From NCBI RefSeq assembly GCF_016654015.1, contig NZ_JAEPWM010000013.1, positions 1 to 64,000 on the forward strand: a stretch of DNA of 64,000 bases, read 5' to 3'. The DNA is from Ramlibacter ginsenosidimutans (GTDB lineage: Bacteria > Pseudomonadota > Gammaproteobacteria > Burkholderiales > Burkholderiaceae_C). Below are positions 35,907 to 44,328 of the stretch, one piece after another. The notes beneath the pieces are model-generated. The model saw only the letters and a list, made by a program, of their open reading frames with translations. It did no database searches and was not told where the DNA came from. A program made the position numbers and the translations under genes. Each line of letters starts with the position of its first letter. The first letter of the stretch is position 1.

Positions 35907-36874
35907 GCGGTCGTGACCAGGGCTTTCATGAATCCGTCGGGACGGGTGCGCGTGAGTTCGAGCGCCTCGCCGAGGCGGTCCAGCGGCAGCTTGTGCGTGT
36001 AGAGCGGCGTGGGGTCCATGCGGCCTTCGCCTATCCACTGCACGGCGCGCTTCATGCCATCGACGTAGGCCTGCGGGTCGCGTTCGTGCGCATTGATGAC
36101 GTCGATGCCGCGCCAGTTCCACAACTGCAGGTTCACCTGCCGCAGCCCGTCCTGGTGGTAGCCGGCGATGACCAGGCGGCCGCGTTCGGCCGTCAGTTCG
36201 CCCGCGAGGTCCAGCGGCCATTGCAGGCCGGTGCACTCGATCACGCGCTGGCACCACTTGCCGTCGGTGAGCGCCTTCACCTTCTCCAGGATCTTCCAGT
36301 GGTCGTCCATCAGGATCGTGTGGTCGGCGCCGGCCTGCTTCGCGAATTCCAGCGAGAACGGCCGGCGCGACAGCGCGATCACGCGTGCGCCGGCATGCTT
36401 CGCCAGTTGCGTGAGCAGGGCACCGAGGAAACCGATGCCGACGATCGCCACGGTCTGGCCCGCGCGGATCTCGCTGCGCTGGAAGATGTTGGTGGCGCAG
36501 CCCAGCGGCTCGCCCAGCACCGCCGTGTCGGCGAGCGCATCGGGCAGCTTCACGACCGAGCCCGCATCGGCGACGTCGTACTCCGCGTGCGCGCGGTAGC
36601 TGAGGGCGGCGATGCGGTCGCCGACCTCCAGGCCCTGCACGCCTTCCCCGAGTGCGGCGACCCGGCCCCAGCCTTCATGCCCGGGCGCACCGGGCGGCTG
36701 CGGGTACGTGAACCATTCGCGGCCTTCCCACAGCGGCAGGCTGGACGCGCACACGCCCGAGCCCTCCATGCGCACGAGGACCTGGCCGGGTCCGGGTTCC
36801 GGCGGCGCGATGCTCTGCACCGCCGCCTGGCCCGGTCCGCCCAGCACGGCGGCCTGCATCTGCGACCCCGCCAT
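35903..36874 (-). CDS. zinc-type alcohol/polyol dehydrogenase
   Basis: A 323-residue medium-chain dehydrogenase. GSGVCASSLPLWEG, PGAPGHEGWGRVAALGEGVQ and GEPLGCATNIFQRSEIRAGQ give the family outline, and the NAD site is TVAIVGIGFLGALLTQLAK. The usual catalytic-Zn Cys and GHE motif are seen; the structural-Zn four-Cys loop is missing, which shortens the protein compared with the 350-residue norm. It overlaps both neighbours (ATGA downstream, TGATG upstream). The likely role is oxidation or reduction of a sugar or polyol intermediate of the cluster. Confidence 0.85.
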   Translation of the reverse strand: MAGSQMQAAVLGGPGQAAVQSIAPPEPGPGQVLVRMEGSGVCASSLPLWEGREWFTYPQPPGAPGHEGWGRVAALGEGVQGLEVGDRIAALSYRAHAEYDVADAGSVVKLPDALADTAVLGEPLGCATNIFQRSEIRAGQTVAIVGIGFLGALLTQLAKHAGARVIALSRRPFSLEFAKQAGADHTILMDDHWKILEKVKALTDGKWCQRVIECTGLQWPLDLAGELTAERGRLVIAGYHQDGLRQVNLQLWNWRGIDVINAHERDPQAYVDGMKRAVQWIGEGRMDPTPLYTHKLPLDRLGEALELTRTRPDGFMKALVTTA

Positions 36875-37956
36875 CAGTGCGCTCCCGCGGCGACCGCCGC
36901 CGTCGCGTTGGCCGCAGCCACCGCACCGCGCTGGGCGTGGCGGGCCGCCAGCCAGTCGAACAGCAGGCCGATGCCCTCGGTCGCGCCCACCTTCGGCTGC
37001 CAGCCGGTCTCGCGCTGGAAGCTGGAGGTGTCGGACACGTAGTAGCGCTGGTCGCCGGTTCGCCACGCGTCATGGGCGATCGCAGGACGCTGGCCATGCA
37101 GCTGCTCGATGCGGTCCAGCAAGTCCTGCAGGCTGATCGCGTTGCGCGGCCCGCCGCCCATGTTGAACGCGCGGCCCTTGAGGCGCTGCGCGTTCTGTTC
37201 GGCCAGCAGGAACGCGTCCACCAGGTCGTCGACATAGAGCACGTCGCGCACCTGCATGCCGTCGCCGTAGAGCGTGATGCGCTCGCCGCGCAAGGCGCGC
37301 AGGATGAAGTGCGCGACCCAGCCCTGGTCCTCGGTGCCGAACTGGCGCGGCCCGTAGATGCAACTCATGCGGAACACGAGCGTGGTCATGCCGTAGCTGC
37401 GCGCGTAGTCGACGACGTACTGGTCGGCCGTGCCCTTGGAGCAGCCGTAGGGGCTGTGGAAGTCCAGCGGACGCTGCTCGCCGATGCCGCTGGCTGCGAC
37501 GCCCGCATCCACCGGAAGGTAGCGCTGGCCCTGCACCGACAGTTCCAGGTCCTCCAGGCCGCCGTAGACCTTGTTGGTGGAAGTGAGGAAGACGGCCGGG
37601 GCCACCGGGCGTGCGCGCGCCGCCTCGAGCACGTTGAAGGTGCCCAGGGCGTTGACCTCGAAGTCCTCGCGCGGGTTCTCCAGGCTGGTGGTCACCGCGA
37701 CCTGCGCCGCGAAGTGGAACACCTGCTGCGCCCCGTTGACGGCCTGGTTCACAGCTGCGGCGTCGCGCACGTCGGCAAGGACGAATTCGAGCAGCTTGCC
37801 GTGCTGCTGTCGCAGCCACTGCAGGTTCTGCTCGACGCCCGGACGCGAGAGGTTGTCCAGCACGCGCACCCGGCGGCCTTGCGCGAGCAGCCGGTGCGCG
37901 AGGTTGCAGCCGACGAAGCCGGCGCCGCCCGTGATCAGGGTCGTCGGCTCCGTCAC
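36874..37956 (-). CDS. NAD-dependent nucleotide-sugar epimerase/dehydratase
   Basis: A 360-residue extended short-chain dehydrogenase. LITGGAGFVGCNLAHRLLAQ is the NAD-binding motif, FHFAAQVAVTTSLENPREDF follows, and the catalytic Tyr-x3-Lys is SPYGCSKGTADQYVVDYARS. The overall pattern is closest to CDP-paratose 2-epimerase and UDP-glucose 4-epimerase. Start ATG overlaps the upstream stop by four bases. It should produce one of the NDP-sugars used by the glycosyltransferases. Confidence 0.88.
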   Translation of the reverse strand: MTEPTTLITGGAGFVGCNLAHRLLAQGRRVRVLDNLSRPGVEQNLQWLRQQHGKLLEFVLADVRDAAAVNQAVNGAQQVFHFAAQVAVTTSLENPREDFEVNALGTFNVLEAARARPVAPAVFLTSTNKVYGGLEDLELSVQGQRYLPVDAGVAASGIGEQRPLDFHSPYGCSKGTADQYVVDYARSYGMTTLVFRMSCIYGPRQFGTEDQGWVAHFILRALRGERITLYGDGMQVRDVLYVDDLVDAFLLAEQNAQRLKGRAFNMGGGPRNAISLQDLLDRIEQLHGQRPAIAHDAWRTGDQRYYVSDTSSFQRETGWQPKVGATEGIGLLFDWLAARHAQRGAVAAANATAAVAAGAH

Positions 37957-39173
37957 CGCAGGTCCTCCCCGAGGCTGGTCCGCTGCGCGGCCAGCTCCGT
38001 CTCTGCGGGCGCGCCGCCGGCGGGGGGCGCTTCAGGTGCGCGGTCGGCGCTCACCGTCAGTCCGCGTGCGTTGAGCTCCGCGCTCGCCTGCGCCACGCGA
38101 TCGACCGCGGGCTGGCTGGCGAGCCAGGAGGCCAGTTCGACCAGTCCGTCCTCCAGCTGCACCTGGGGCGCGTAGCCGAGGATGCGCTGGGCCTTTCCGA
38201 TGTCGGCGTAGCAATGGCGGATGTCGCCGACCCGGTACTTGCCCAGGATTTCCGGCTGCACGTTCTCCTTGCCGACGACCTTCGCCAGCTTGGCCGCGAT
38301 CTCGCGCACCGTGCGCGGCTGGCCGCTGCCGATGTTGAAGGTTTCGCCGGCCGCGTCCGGCGTTTCCAGCGCAAGGCGGCACGCGCGGGCGATGTCGTAC
38401 ACGCTCACGAAGTCGCGCTGCTGCAGGCCGTCTTCGAAGATGGCCGGCGGGTTGTCGTTCATCAGGCGCGAGGCGAAGATGGCCAGCACGCCCGTGTACG
38501 GGTTCGACAGCGCCTGCCGCGGGCCGTACGCGTTGAAGAAGCGCAGGGCTACGGTCGGGATGTTGTACGCACGGCCGATCATCAGGCACAAGCGCTCCTG
38601 GTCGTACTTCGACAAGGCGTACACGGAAGCCAGCGCCGGCTGCTTGGTCTCCGGCGTGGGCATCGGTTGCAACACGCTGCCGTCTTCGGCAAGGAACTCC
38701 CATTGCCCGGACTTGAGCTGCTCCAGCGTGCGCTCGCCGACCATACGCGGTCCGCCCGAGTGGCCGCGGTAGAGACCTTCGCCATAGAGGCTCATGCTCG
38801 ATGCGACGATCAGCCGCTCGACCGGATTCTTGGTCAGCGCCTCCAGCACGACCGCGGTGCCGAGGTTGTTGACGCGCGTGTAATGCGCGACCTCGTACAT
38901 GCTCTGGCCGACGCCGACCGCGGCAGCAAAGTGGTAGACCGCGTCGACGCCCTTCAATGCTTCATCGACCTTCTCGCGATCGTTCACGTCACCGACGACC
39001 AGCTCCACGTCCTTGGCCAGGTAGTCGGGCCGTCGTCGGCCCTCGCCGTGGACCTGCGGGTCCAACGAATCCAGCACGCGAACGCGATAGCCATGCGCCA
39101 GCAACTCGTCGGCCAGGTGCGAGCCGATGAAACCAGCGCCTCCCGTGATCAACACCTTTTGCATCGAAGGCAT
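37953..39173 (-). CDS. NAD-dependent nucleotide-sugar epimerase
   Basis: A 406-residue extended short-chain dehydrogenase and the first gene of the nine-gene minus-strand operon. LITGGAGFIGSHLADELLAH binds NAD, the catalytic region is ASVYALSKYDQERLCLMIGR with Tyr and Lys in place, and RFFNAYGPRQALSNPYTGV is the conserved substrate loop. The C-terminus has an extra 70 residues rich in Ala and Glu. UDP-glucose or UDP-glucuronate 4-epimerase activity is the simplest guess. ATG at 39164 (MQKVLITGG) is an alternative start. Confidence 0.88.
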   Translation of the reverse strand: MPSMQKVLITGGAGFIGSHLADELLAHGYRVRVLDSLDPQVHGEGRRRPDYLAKDVELVVGDVNDREKVDEALKGVDAVYHFAAAVGVGQSMYEVAHYTRVNNLGTAVVLEALTKNPVERLIVASSMSLYGEGLYRGHSGGPRMVGERTLEQLKSGQWEFLAEDGSVLQPMPTPETKQPALASVYALSKYDQERLCLMIGRAYNIPTVALRFFNAYGPRQALSNPYTGVLAIFASRLMNDNPPAIFEDGLQQRDFVSVYDIARACRLALETPDAAGETFNIGSGQPRTVREIAAKLAKVVGKENVQPEILGKYRVGDIRHCYADIGKAQRILGYAPQVQLEDGLVELASWLASQPAVDRVAQASAELNARGLTVSADRAPEAPPAGGAPAETELAAQRTSLGEDLR

Positions 39174-39354
39174 CCCTGTCTTGTTGTCGATGCTTCATGT
39201 TAGGTGCATGGCTCAACCGACGGGGCCGTTTTGAACAAAATGTTGGAAATCGCGCATGGCAGAGCAGCTTGTATGTACGATGCCCATGCTCGTTGTCGCT
39301 GAGCCGGGCCCAGCGCAGCGCTCGATAAGGCAGCAGACAAAAAGGGAGAACAAC
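39174..39354. promoter_or_regulatory. divergent control region of the sugar cluster
   Basis: The 181 bases between the divergent epimerase and inositol-phosphate synthase genes must hold promoters for both sides. The visible features are TTTTGAACAAAA (39229-39240), an inverted repeat, and AGGGAGAA just before the synthase start. No -35/-10 pair stands out. Confidence 0.45.
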
Positions 39355-40506
39355 ATGAGCAAGATCCGCGTCGCCATCATCGGCGTCGGCAATTGCGCTT
39401 CGTCGTTGGTGCAGGGCGTGCAGTTCTACGCCGACGCGGCCCCCGACGATTTCGTCCCCGGCCTCATGCATGTGGAGCTCGGCGGCTACCATCCGCGCGA
39501 CATCGAGTTCACGGCCGCGTTCGACGTCAGTGCCCACAAGGTGGGGCTCGACCTGAGCGAGGCCATCCTTGCCGAGCCGAACAACACGATCCGCTTCGCC
39601 GAAGTGCCGCACCTGAATGCGCCGGTCTACCGCGGCATGACCCACGACGGGCTGGGTACTTATCTCAAGGATGTGGTGCCCAAGTCCGATCGCAGCACGG
39701 ATGACATCGTCGGTATCTTGAAGTCGACGAAAACGGATGTAGTCGTTTCGTATCTGCCGGTCGGCTCGGAAATGGCGACCAAGTGGTATGTCGAGCAGGT
39801 GCTGGAAGCAGGCTGCGGCTTCGTCAACTGCATTCCGGTCTTCATCGCATCGCAGCCGTACTGGAACAAGCGCTTCGCGCAGCGGCGGCTGCCCATCATC
39901 GGCGACGACATCAAGTCGCAGGTGGGCGCGACCATCGTGCACCGCATGCTCACCGACCTGTTCCGCAAACGCGGCGTGAAGGTCGAGCGCACCTACCAGC
40001 TCAACGTCGGCGGCAACACCGATTTCCTGAACATGCTGGAGCGCGAGCGACTCGCGTCCAAGAAGATCTCCAAGACGCAGGCTGTCACCAGCCAGCTCGG
40101 GCATCCGATGAAGGAGCGCGACGTGCACGTCGGGCCCAGCGACTACGTGCCCTGGCTCACCGACCGCAAGTTCGCGTTCATCCGCATGGAAGGCACCTCC
40201 TTCGGCAACGTGCCCCTCAGCTGCGAGCTGAAGCTGGAGGTATGGGACTCGCCCAACTCCGCCGGCGTGGTGATCGACGCGATCCGCTGCGCCAAGATCG
40301 CGCTCGACCGCGGCATCGGTGGCGCGCTCAACGGGCCGTCGAGCTACTACATGAAGTCGCCGCCGCTGCAGTTCACCGACGACGAGGCTCGCGAGCTCGT
40401 GGAAGCTTTCATCCGCGGCGACGAAACGGTCGTGCCCGAGCCGAAGAAGCGCGCTACCGGCGAAGGCGAGGCCGAGACGCTCACCGTGCAGCAGAAGAAC
40501 GATTAA
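39355..40506 (+). CDS. myo-inositol-1-phosphate synthase
   Basis: A 383-residue NAD-dependent isomerase. [20 protein letters not shown] (residues 4-23) is the dinucleotide-binding motif of the actinobacterial/archaeal type; [18 protein letters not shown] and [20 protein letters not shown], with [16 protein letters not shown], form the active site, with its conserved Lys and Asp residues. It turns glucose 6-phosphate into inositol phosphate in the cytoplasm. Such genes are uncommon in betaproteobacteria, so transfer is possible. AGGGAGAA lies before the ATG. It starts a three-gene plus-strand operon. Confidence 0.94.
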   Translation: MSKIRVAIIGVGNCASSLVQGVQFYADAAPDDFVPGLMHVELGGYHPRDIEFTAAFDVSAHKVGLDLSEAILAEPNNTIRFAEVPHLNAPVYRGMTHDGLGTYLKDVVPKSDRSTDDIVGILKSTKTDVVVSYLPVGSEMATKWYVEQVLEAGCGFVNCIPVFIASQPYWNKRFAQRRLPIIGDDIKSQVGATIVHRMLTDLFRKRGVKVERTYQLNVGGNTDFLNMLERERLASKKISKTQAVTSQLGHPMKERDVHVGPSDYVPWLTDRKFAFIRMEGTSFGNVPLSCELKLEVWDSPNSAGVVIDAIRCAKIALDRGIGGALNGPSSYYMKSPPLQFTDDEARELVEAFIRGDETVVPEPKKRATGEGEAETLTVQQKND

Positions 40507-40522
40507 GGACCCCACCGCCACC

Positions 40523-41458
40523 ATGATCGAAGCCGTCAAGTTCTGGAACGAACCGAACAACAAGTCGCACTGGGACCCTGAAGTCGATCCGGGCTGGATC
40601 CGGTTCGCGGAGATGGTGAAGCTCGCCTCTTCCGCGGTGAGCGCCGAAGCGCCCGGACTCACCAGGGTGCTGGGCGGCATCTCGCCGATCGACGCCGGCT
40701 TCATCCAGAACCTCGCCGGCCAAGGCGTGCTGGATCAGGTCGACGCCGTCGCGGTGCATGGCTTTCCGCTGGACTGGAACAACTGGCAGATCGACGCCTG
40801 GCCCGAACGCATCGCGGAGATCGAAGCCGTGACGAAGCTGCCGGTGTGGGTGACCGAAGTCGGTGTCTCCACCTTTGGCGCCGAGGAAGTGCAGGAGTGG
40901 GGCCTGAAGCGGACCGCGGAACTACTGTCCGGCCGCGTGCCGCGTGTCCACTGGTATTCGCTCTACGACCTGCCTAAAGCCTGGCCTGCCACGACGCGGC
41001 ATCGCGAGGCAGAAGGCTCGAGCTACTACCGCCACTTCTACATGGGCCTGCTGCGCGAGGACGGCACGCCCAAGCTCGCTGCGCGCCACTTCGCCGAGTA
41101 CACGCCCGAGTTCGGCATCTGCCAGTGGTTCCACTACGAGGACCATCGGCTCGAGGACGCGGTGCGCTGGCTGAAGAAGCTGGGCGTGAGGAAGCTGCGC
41201 ACCGGACTGAGCTGGGCCGACAGCTTCCGTCCCGACGCCGATGCGTGGTTCGACCGGCAGATGGCGGCGCTGGACGACTTCGACGTGACCGTCACCTTCT
41301 GCTTCACGCCCGAGCACCGCGGGATCCAGCCGCACCACACCAGCGCGCCCCTGGTGCCCGGCGAGTTTGCGGAATTCTGCGCCCGCATGGTGCGGCGTTA
41401 TGTCGGCAGCACGGCCACGCCGGTCGAGGCGGTGCGGCCTCTCGCTGCGCTCGCGTGA
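40523..41458 (+). CDS. glycoside hydrolase of clan GH-A type, apparently circularly permuted
   Basis: A 311-residue protein. It begins directly with the acid/base motif of GH39/GH5-like barrels, VKFWNEPNNKSHWDPE (residues 5-20), and PVWVTEVGVSTFGAEE (about 111-126) carries the nucleophile Glu. But the part that normally precedes these, strands 1-3, is at the C-terminus: LGVRKLRTGLSWADSFRPDA ... EFAEFCARMVRRYVG (about residues 225-295), which in ordinary members is followed at once by the WNEPN motif. The gene follows the inositol-phosphate synthase by 16 bases, and nothing upstream could supply a missing N-terminus. A xylosidase-like activity is only a guess. Confidence 0.78.
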   Translation: MIEAVKFWNEPNNKSHWDPEVDPGWIRFAEMVKLASSAVSAEAPGLTRVLGGISPIDAGFIQNLAGQGVLDQVDAVAVHGFPLDWNNWQIDAWPERIAEIEAVTKLPVWVTEVGVSTFGAEEVQEWGLKRTAELLSGRVPRVHWYSLYDLPKAWPATTRHREAEGSSYYRHFYMGLLREDGTPKLAARHFAEYTPEFGICQWFHYEDHRLEDAVRWLKKLGVRKLRTGLSWADSFRPDADAWFDRQMAALDDFDVTVTFCFTPEHRGIQPHHTSAPLVPGEFAEFCARMVRRYVGSTATPVEAVRPLAALA

Positions 41459-42057
41459 CCACCTTCCTGGTCGCCCGCCATGCGATGCACGACTGGGTCG
41501 GGCGCGGCATCGCCGGGCGGCAGCCCGACGTCTCGCTGAACGAGCTGGGCCGGCAGCAGGCGCGCGAGTTGCCCGAGCGACTCCAAGGCGTGCACCTCGA
41601 CGCGCTCTGGTGCAGTCCGCAGCCGCGCACCCGGCAGACGCTGGAGCCGCTGGCCGCGGCGCGCGGGATGACCATTCACGAGCATCCGGGCATCGACGAG
41701 GTCGACATGGGCGACTGGGTCGGCATGATGTTCGACGAGCTGGAGGCGCTTGGCGCACCGTGGCGGCACTGGTGCGAGCGCCGGGGCAGCGCCCACCCGC
41801 CGGGAGGCGAGCCCTTTGCCGATGTGCCGCGCCGTGCGATGGCGGCACTGCACGACATCCGGGAGCGCTTCCCGCAGGGCACGGTGCTGGTCGTCTCGCA
41901 TGGCGACGTCATCAAGTCGGTGGTCGCCACCTGCCTGGGCATGTCGCTCGACGACCTGGAGCGCTTCGACATTGCGCCGGCTTCCCTTACGCAGCTGGAC
42001 CTGGCCGAGGACTGGCGCAAGCTGAAGCAGCTCAACGTGCTGGGACCGCTTCGCTGA
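41455..42057 (+). CDS. histidine phosphatase family protein
   Basis: A 200-residue phosphoglycerate-mutase-like phosphatase. LVARHAMHDW opens it (RHG is here RHA), ERLQGVHLDALWCSPQPRTR and VEVDMGDW-like sequence follow (here DEVDMGDWVGM), and VVSHGDVIKSVVATCLG holds the second catalytic His. GTG start overlaps the hydrolase stop (GTGA). Its place after an inositol-phosphate synthase suggests that it may remove the phosphate of inositol phosphate or another sugar phosphate; this is inference. Its 3' end overlaps the convergent gene by 26 bases. Confidence 0.87.
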   Translation: MTTFLVARHAMHDWVGRGIAGRQPDVSLNELGRQQARELPERLQGVHLDALWCSPQPRTRQTLEPLAAARGMTIHEHPGIDEVDMGDWVGMMFDELEALGAPWRHWCERRGSAHPPGGEPFADVPRRAMAALHDIRERFPQGTVLVVSHGDVIKSVVATCLGMSLDDLERFDIAPASLTQLDLAEDWRKLKQLNVLGPLR

Positions 42058-43021
42058 GGCGGGCGCGCCCGGCGTGCGCCAGTGCGCGCTCGTGCAAGGC
42101 AGCGGCAACGCGCTGCGCGACCGCATCCCAGTCCCCCGGCTGCGGCTGGCGAAACAGGCGCAGCGCCGGATACCACGGTGTGTCGTCGCGACCCTGCATC
42201 CAGCGCCAGTCCGCCTGGTGCTTCAGCAGCACCCACGTGGGCACGCCCAGCGTGCCGGCCAGGTGCACGGGCATCGCGTCGACGGCGATCACCAGGTCCA
42301 GCGCGCACATCGCCGCGGCGGCCGCGCGCACATCGGTCGTGTGCGGCGAGAGGATCTCGATGTCCAGGCCCTGCAGCAGCGGATCGTGCGCGGGCTCGCC
42401 TTGTTGCAGCGAGAAGAAACGGATCTCCGGCAGCGCGAACAGCGGTGCCAGGGCCTGCAGGCCGATGGAGCGCGTCGTGTCCCACGGACTCGACGCCCAC
42501 ACCAGGCCCACGCGCAAGCGGTCGTCGTCGGGCACGGTCTTGTCGCGCGGCTGGGGCAGCCGGCTGCGCAACTGCGCGGAGGGCGGCGGCGGCAAGCGCT
42601 CGAGCGTCATGCGCAAGGCATAGGCGAGCTCCATCACCTCCAGGTCGACCTCGTGCGGCGGCAGCGGGTCGTCGGTCCAGTAGTTGCGGACCTCGCCCAG
42701 GCCCGGAACGCCGCGCAGCAGGTCCACCAGCGGCGGCTGCACCAGGAAGTGCAGGCGTGCCGCCCCCAGCTCGGGCAGGAAGCGCATGAACTGCAGAGTG
42801 TCGCCCAGCCCGTGCTCGCAGCGCACGATCACGCTGCGCCCCTGGGTCGGCGTGCCGTCCCAGCGCAGCTGTTCGGGACGGCGGCAAAAGCCGGGCGTGC
42901 CCTGCCGCGCGCGCCGCGGCAGTTCGATGCGGTCGGTGGCACGCCACGCGGCTTCCCAGTCGCCGCGCCGCATGGCGGCGAACCAGTCGCCGGAGACGTC
43001 GGGCAGGCTGTCGTCGCTCAA
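42032..43021 (-). CDS. GT9-like (heptosyltransferase-fold) protein
   Basis: A 329-residue protein with the C-terminal domain of GT9 enzymes: [40 protein letters not shown], and [22 protein letters not shown]. Proteins like this often follow TPR regions; here the N-terminus is short, with no TPR. The start is taken as TTG at 43021, which overlaps the upstream stop (TTGA); an ATG at about 42976 is a later option. It would transfer a sugar within the cluster's pathway, but the acceptor is unknown. Confidence 0.8.
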   Translation of the reverse strand: MSDDSLPDVSGDWFAAMRRGDWEAAWRATDRIELPRRARQGTPGFCRRPEQLRWDGTPTQGRSVIVRCEHGLGDTLQFMRFLPELGAARLHFLVQPPLVDLLRGVPGLGEVRNYWTDDPLPPHEVDLEVMELAYALRMTLERLPPPPSAQLRSRLPQPRDKTVPDDDRLRVGLVWASSPWDTTRSIGLQALAPLFALPEIRFFSLQQGEPAHDPLLQGLDIEILSPHTTDVRAAAAAMCALDLVIAVDAMPVHLAGTLGVPTWVLLKHQADWRWMQGRDDTPWYPALRLFRQPQPGDWDAVAQRVAAALHERALAHAGRARLSEAVPAR

Positions 43022-44067
43022 GCGGCCAGCACGGCGCGACGGCCGTTGCCGTTGCGCGAATTGACGCGCCGGCTGGAGGGTTTCACGTTGGCGGCGACAT
43101 GCGTGGCGGCGGCCCGCGTGAGCAGCTTGTCGAAATAGGTGATGGTCTTCTTCAGGCCCTCGGTGAGCTGCACGGTCGGCTCCCAGTTCAGCTTCTCCTG
43201 CGCCAGCGTGATGTCCGGGCGCCGCCGCACCGGGTCGTCCACCGGCAGTTCCGCGAACACGATCTTCGACTTCGATCCGGTCAGCTCGATCACCTGCTTC
43301 GCCAGCGCGAGGATGGTGAACTCGCCGGGATTCCCGAGATTGATGGGGCCGGGGCAGTCGCTGTCCAGCGCCATGAAGCGCAGGAAGCCCTCCACCAGGT
43401 CGTCCACGTAGCAGAAGCTGCGCGTCTGCTGGCCCTTGCCGTAGACAGTGATCGGCTGCCCCTTCAAGGCCTGCACGATGAAGTTCGATACGACGCGCCC
43501 ATCGTTGGGATGCATGCGCGGACCGTAGGTATTGAAGATGCGGCCGATGCGGATGTCCACACCGAACTGGCGGTGGTAATCGAAGAACAGCGTTTCCGCA
43601 CAACGCTTGCCTTCGTCGTAACAGCTGCGCGGACCGATCGGATTGACGTTGCCCCAGTAGCCTTCCGGTTGCGGGTGATAGCTGGGGTCGCCGTACACCT
43701 CGCTGGTGGAAGCCTGGAAGATGCGGGCGCGCGTGCGCTTCGCGAGGCCCAGCATGTTCATCGCGCCGATGACGCTGGTCTTGGTGGTCTGGATGGGGTC
43801 GTGCTGGTAGTGCACCGGGGAAGCGGGGCACGCGAGGTTGTAGATCTCGTCCACCTCGACATGCAGGGGAACCGTGACGTCGTGGCGCAGCAGTTCGAAG
43901 CGGGGATGGCTCAGCAGGTGCTCGATGTTGTCCTTGGTTCCGGTGAAGAAGTTGTCGGCACAGATGACGTGGTGCCCTTGGGCTACGAGGCGGTCACAGA
44001 GGTGGCTCCCAAGGAATCCAGCACCGCCCGTGACCAGGACGGTGCTGCTGCCGTTGTACTTGCGCAT
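43018..44067 (-). CDS. UDP-glucuronate decarboxylase (UDP-xylose synthase)
   Basis: A 349-residue extended short-chain dehydrogenase matching bacterial [23 protein letters not shown] binds [72 protein letters not shown] (Tyr-x3-Lys) and [20 protein letters not shown] are diagnostic of the decarboxylase rather than of epimerases. It makes UDP-xylose from UDP-glucuronate. ATG at 44067 follows AGGGAAC; the longer N-terminus to 44145 is rejected because the fold begins at [15 protein letters not shown]. The C-terminal 30 residues are basic and look disordered. Confidence 0.92.
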   Translation of the reverse strand: MRKYNGSSTVLVTGGAGFLGSHLCDRLVAQGHHVICADNFFTGTKDNIEHLLSHPRFELLRHDVTVPLHVEVDEIYNLACPASPVHYQHDPIQTTKTSVIGAMNMLGLAKRTRARIFQASTSEVYGDPSYHPQPEGYWGNVNPIGPRSCYDEGKRCAETLFFDYHRQFGVDIRIGRIFNTYGPRMHPNDGRVVSNFIVQALKGQPITVYGKGQQTRSFCYVDDLVEGFLRFMALDSDCPGPINLGNPGEFTILALAKQVIELTGSKSKIVFAELPVDDPVRRRPDITLAQEKLNWEPTVQLTEGLKKTITYFDKLLTRAAATHVAANVKPSSRRVNSRNGNGRRAVLAA

Positions 44068-44328
44068 GCTCGTTGTTCCCTGTTCGATGAATTTTGTCGA
44101 AGCACTCCTTGCGGTGCTTCGGGTTTCTTTATACGCAAACTCCATGTTTCCGTGGGGTGATGAAACTCATCGCTTGGGAGAAAAAGAATGCATTGATGCA
44201 AACGCAGCTGAGCGGGATGCGCTCGGCCGTCGGTGACGCGGCTCGTCCGCACGAATACAATCACGCATGAGGTCGCGCCCCGGCGGCCTTTTTCTTTTCA
44301 CCATCCCGGGGCCATGTCGAGGAACACC
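44068..44328. other. divergent intergenic region
   Basis: The 261 bases between the UDP-xylose synthase gene and the second BMP gene should hold both promoters. Base composition is a little richer in A and T than the neighbouring genes. I see no repeat, riboswitch-like fold or clear promoter. Confidence 0.4.

Noticed and set aside
44068..44145. N-terminal extension of the UDP-glucuronate decarboxylase to 44145
   Set aside because: The extension is low-quality sequence, while ATG 44067 has a ribosome site and starts just before the NAD motif.
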